A DNA stretch of 64,000 nt, from assembly GCF_019703515.2 (NCBI RefSeq), contig NC_059362.1, positions 23,372,826 through 23,436,825 of the forward strand. Reading direction: 5' to 3'. This DNA is from Myxocyprinus asiaticus. Lineage: Eukaryota > Chordata > Actinopteri > Cypriniformes > Catostomidae. A program made the translations under genes and the position numbers. Positions 1 through 64,000 of this stretch are shown here, piece by piece (position 1 is the stretch's first letter; every line of letters begins with the position of its first letter). The notes under the pieces were generated by a model. The model was not told where the DNA came from, did not search any database, and saw only the letters and a list, made by a program, of their open reading frames with translations.

Positions 1-439
1 CTAAATGGGAGAATGAGATTTAATCATTTCCACAGATTTGCTCTTTTATATTTAACTTTTACTGTATATACAATGATGCATAGTAGCTTAATAAAAAGCA
101 TTATTTACCTTCATATATTTTTACTAAAACATATTTTTGTGAATGAACAAGGTGTGCAAAAACTACTAGTACTATATATATATTAAAGTAATATATTTCT
201 GTCCTATTTACTTCACCTGGACCTTTTTATTTTGATGCTGATTGTGCAGTGTGTAGTTAAAAATGTCCCGCATCTGGTGAAACACTGTCATCTCCTTTGC
301 TGTTATACTCTACTTTTATTAGAACTTGTATACCGATTTCTAATGTTTGGAATTGCGTGAATGCTTGAACATGCAGTACTTTTTCTTTTGCAGCTTTATA
401 ATCACATATGACAGTATTGCCATTTTTATGTTATTTTCA

Positions 440-1015
440 TTAAGGGAATATATCCAGGGATCAATACAAGTTCAGCACAACCAACATCATTTGTGGCATA
501 ATGTTGATTACCTCAAAAAATTGACTTGTCTCTCCTTTTCTTTAAAAAGCAAAATGGAGGTTAAAGTGAGGCACTTACAATGGAAGTGAATTGGGCAAAT
601 TTTTGGAGGGTTTAAAGGTGGAAATTTTAAGCTTATAATTTGATAAAAGTACTTACATTAATTCTTCTGTAAAAACTTGTCGTATTTACGGTCATTTTAG
701 GGTTTACGCCGTATACCGCAATAGCAACAAAGTTGTAAAATGTAATATAACTTCACACAGAAAAGGTTAGTAAGTGATTTTCTCACACTTAAATCGTTAA
801 CACGCATATTGTGTACGACTTGTGGCTACACTTTTGAAACTGAGTATTTTAACGTTTACGTATTGGCCCCATTCTCTTCCATTGTAAGTGCCTCACCGGA
901 AACCAGATTTTAGCTTTTTTTAAGAAAAGAATGGATGTCAAAATAAATTTTTGTGGAAATCAAAATTATGCCACAAATGATGTTGATTGAATATTCCTTT
1001 CATTGTGTAGCCCTG
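440..1015. mobile_element. non-autonomous DNA element with long inverted ends
   Basis: The left part (about 440-600) and the right part (about 870-1015) are imperfect inverted copies. CAACATCATTTGTGGCATAA at about 481-501 recurs in reverse complement near 968-987, and GTGAGGCACTTACAATGGAA near 566-585 recurs inverted near 878-897. No transposase is encoded. A relative of one arm lies at about 23190-23290. Confidence 0.6.
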
Positions 1016-1089
1016 AAGGATCGTGAAATTAATATACTGATGCACTCTTTATAAAACTAAATGGCCAAATAAAAACTATATATGTATTT

Positions 1090-1518
1090 TATTTAATTTT
1101 TTTCTCCCCAATTTGGAATGCTCAATTCCCAATGTGCTCCAAGTCCTCTTGGTGGCGTAGTGACTCAATCCGGGTGGCAGAGGACGAATCTCAGTTGCCT
1201 CTGTGTCTGAGACCGTCAATCCACGCATCTTATCATGAGGCTTGTTGAGCGTGTTACCGTGGAGACACAGCGCATGTGGAGGCTTCACACTATTCTCTGT
1301 GGGAGTCACGCACAGCTTACCACGCGCCCCACTGAGAGCGAGAACCACATTATAGTGACTACGAGGAGGTTACCCCATGTGACTCTACCCTCCCTAGCAA
1401 CCGTGCCAATTTGGTTGCTTAGGACACATGGCTGGAGTCACTCAGCACGCACTGGATTCGAACTCGCGACTCCAGGGGTGGTAGTCAGCGTCTTTACTTG
1501 CTGAGCTACCCAGGCCCC
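1090..1518 (-). mobile_element. tRNA-derived SINE, copy 1
   Basis: Read on the minus strand it starts GGGGCCTGGGTAGCTCAGC, a tRNA-like A box, followed by a B box GAGTTCGAATCC, a roughly 340-bp tRNA-unrelated body and an A-rich tail at 1090. Flanking direct repeats at 1069-1081 and 1522-1534 (ATAAAAACTAYAT) match in 12 of 13 bases and mark target-primed insertion. It is about 80% similar to the copy at 19090-19537. It is not a functional tRNA gene. Confidence 0.85.
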
Positions 1519-1884
1519 CATATAAAAACTACATTAAAATCATCGCAATATTCACAATATTGCTTAATTGTATATCGTCAGCAAAATCATTGTGATTTAT
1601 ATTGTGAATATACAATATATCGGCCAGCTCTATTGGTGACACCTCGTTACTGTTGTAGAAGGTACAGGAAGTATGTATTTTGACGAGTTTCTGAAGAGAA
1701 GGATGGAGAAGGAGAGGAAAGAGTGAAAAAGAGCCAAGCAATAGCCATAATGACATGTATTTGAAGCACTGGATAGCAGCCAGAGCAGACGAGCAGTGTG
1801 TTGATGACATCACCATCCCCTTCTTCTATTCTGCCATTGAAACAAACCCTCTCTTCACAGAATGAGATAATGAAAGAGAGAGGG

Positions 1885-2010
1885 TGAAAGAGAGAGAGAG
1901 AGAAAGAGAGAGCGCGCGCGCAAGTACTATCAACCAATAGGGAGTCGATATGAGTGTATGGGGTGGGCTCTAGGACCCAACACAGACAGGAAGAGTCACA
2001 CCAGCGTTGC
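1885..2010 (+). promoter_or_regulatory. possible fryl promoter
   Basis: A GA-rich and GC alternating stretch (about 1889-1920) is followed by a CCAAT box at 1933-1937 and a GGGGTGGGCT element near 1958, upstream of the candidate leader exon. No TATA box is placed convincingly. The region is neither strongly CpG-rich nor conserved by anything I can test here. Confidence 0.25.
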
Positions 2011-2391
2011 TGCTCTCTGCTGGGAGTCCTTCCTCACCATTCCCTCTTTCACTCACATGCTCACACATTCCCGGAACAAAGTTTTCCTGTGTGATCCAAG
2101 AGCGGCATTCCGGGCTGGATGGATTGGATAATATTCCCGCATGCCTTTGGAATTCCTTCCTGAGGATGCAGTGTCGTCTTGTTTTTGTTTACTCTTTATT
2201 CCCTTGTCTCAGTTCATCTTGGAGCTTTTACTCTTTGGAACCTTATGGGCCTTTTTGAGCTATGCAGCTTATCTGAGCGTGTGTATATGTGTGCGTGAAA
2301 GCACATGTGAATGTTGGTGTGCATTTGGCAGCATGTGCTTCTCCACAGAGGCTAAAACTTTTCCTGCTTGCAGGCAAGACGGTAAACGCGG

Positions 2392-2467
2392 GTGAGTGCA
2401 ACGGACATTTGGAGCGAAGAGCCAGCGGGACTGGCCGAAGTAACCAGTGCCTTATTTTTACCCACAG
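2392..2467 (+). other. candidate 76-bp intron in the 5' leader
   Basis: A strong donor GTGAGT at 2392 and an acceptor TTTTTACCCACAG ending at 2467 bracket 76 bp, a normal size for a small fish intron. If spliced, a non-coding leader exon (perhaps about 1990-2391) joins the ATG-bearing exon. This is inferred from splice-site quality only; an unspliced leader is equally possible. Confidence 0.35.
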
Positions 2468-2482
2468 TCTTCTGGTGGCATC

Positions 2483-62979
<60,497 letters not shown>

Positions 62980-63307
62980 GTATGTTTTCAAATTCCAATG
63001 AATTGGTTTGAATTTGGCAAAGTAAAAAAAAAATTAAATAAAATATTTGGAGATTGCTAGCTTTTAGTCCATTTCCGTAAGCTTTGAGGCCATCTGTCTG
63101 CTAGTTGACAAAGTTGAAAAATTGCATTAAAAATTTACTCTCTTTCTCTTCTGGGAAAGTGGCCCAAAAATATTGATGACTTATCTTGCAACAACTCATT
63201 TTGTCCAATAAAATGGTCTCTAGAATTAGAATGTCCTATCCCCTAATACCATCTACTTCTGACTAGCAATAGCAAGTGGCAAATAATTTTCAAGGCTGTG
63301 ACTATAA

Positions 63308-64000
63308 CTTTAGGTTAACCCCGGTTCTCTGATATAAGGAGTGAGGTATCTCACTATGGGAATTTTTCTCAGGCATATCCGACACTGGAAGCAATGACAC
63401 CACGTCTGTCAGCTGACAGACCAATCACCTCTCTGTATAAGACACCGCCACAGGTCTCTTCATTCTCCGCATATTTCTTCTCCGTGCAACTGCAAGGAAG
63501 GAAGTGTGGTGAGATACCTCACTCCTGTTATCAGAGAACCAGGGTTAGCATGAGTAACCTAAAGTTCTCTTTTAAAATTCGTTCGGTATCTCACTATGGG
63601 ATATAGCCAATTCCCGTATTGCAGATATGCTGTCCGAAGCAGACATCAACCAACTTCTAATGTCCAACGTACACCCACCTAATCAATTTGCAAAGAATGG
63701 ATGGGGGGGGGGAGAACAAAATAACACACTTGTGCTTCACTGTGTTATTGTTGATTTGTGTGTGTATATTTTTACACATCGGCAGATTGACTACCCACAC
63801 CAAGGACTGAATGAGCCAATGAAGGCTCTGTAACATCCAGTCAGTAGAATTGGACAAAAGTGTGAGGCGACGCCCAGTTTGCAGCCTCACAAATGTCCTG
63901 GACTGAAATGCCTTAAACAGCACCCACGAGGTAGCCATGCTTCTGGTAGAATTAGCTCTCAAGCCCTCGGGAGGTTGCAACCCCCGACTATTATAACTTA
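63308..64000 (-). mobile_element. second DIRS-type retrotransposon, minus strand, cut by window edge
   Basis: CCCGGTTCTCTGAT, GAGTGAGGTATCTCACT, the GTCTGTCAGCTGACAGACCA block and CGTTCGGTATCTCACTATGG match the inverse of the right part of the 30468-35495 element. The body therefore lies to the right on the minus strand. The minus-strand frame near 63960-63900 reads RANSTRSMATSWVLFK, the C-terminus of a DIRS tyrosine recombinase. Similarity to the first element is clear but not close. Confidence 0.8.

Noticed and set aside
1440..1518. tRNA gene (A and B boxes on the minus strand)
   Set aside because: It is the head of a SINE: it continues into a long body and A-rich tail, has target duplications, and a second copy exists at 19537. 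No good acceptor-stem pairing is seen.

Overview
The window reads as teleost genomic DNA, most likely from a cypriniform fish. This rests on a vertebrate-type split gene plus teleost-type repeats: a Sleeping Beauty-like Tc1 element and other Tc1 copies, DIRS-type retrotransposons, a tRNA-derived SINE, L1- and L2-like LINEs, hAT-type MITEs, and short elements ending in ATAGTTCACCCAAAAATG. The species assignment is inference. No prokaryotic operon, CRISPR array or free-standing RNA gene was seen.

One host gene dominates: the 5' part of fryl (FRY-like, Furry family), on the + strand. I joined 22 coding exons by hand, from 2483 to 62979. All exon phases agree, and together they give 906 codons plus two bases of open frame. 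This is roughly the N-terminal 30% of a family protein near 3,000 residues, and the gene runs off the right edge. The choice of fryl over its paralogue fry comes from residue-level recall of the two families, for example REVTDVHPTLLDN in exon 19 and HVTQGQDPWVISLSS in exon 22. Two start sites are visible. An upstream exon begins MLSLQDSVFFEISIKSLL, and an internal Met57 lies in a strong Kozak context in exon 2. Exon 12 is a 45-nt in-frame micro-exon that looks like a cassette.

Layout: 1-2467 is 5' flank with a long-TIR MITE, a SINE and a possible promoter and leader exon. Intron 1 (2556-16875) holds a duplicated hAT end, a Sleeping Beauty-like relic, a hAT MITE, a compact hairpin, an L2-like LINE tail and an internally deleted Tc1. 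Intron 2 holds a Tc1 relic with a SINE inserted in it. Exons 3-8 lie at 21483-30437, and intron 7 has two hAT-type MITEs that retain target-site duplications. Intron 8 (12.4 kb) is almost entirely transposons: a DIRS element that begins 30 nt after the exon 8 donor, then a full-length but decayed antisense L1 interrupted by a fold-back Tc1. Exons 9-22 follow, separated by further MITEs and Tc1 relics. A second DIRS element, in the opposite orientation, begins at about 63308 and leaves the window.

In the families, Furry proteins are large HEAT/ARM-like scaffolds that act with NDR/LATS-class kinases and MOB proteins in cell morphogenesis. The window covers only the N-terminal conserved region, and the other coding sequence belongs to decayed mobile elements. 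I found no convincing new gene system. The most unusual items are the fold-back Tc1, the palindromic element beside exon 20, the 116-nt hairpin in intron 1, the splice sites built into microsatellites, and the two inverted DIRS copies around exons 9-22.
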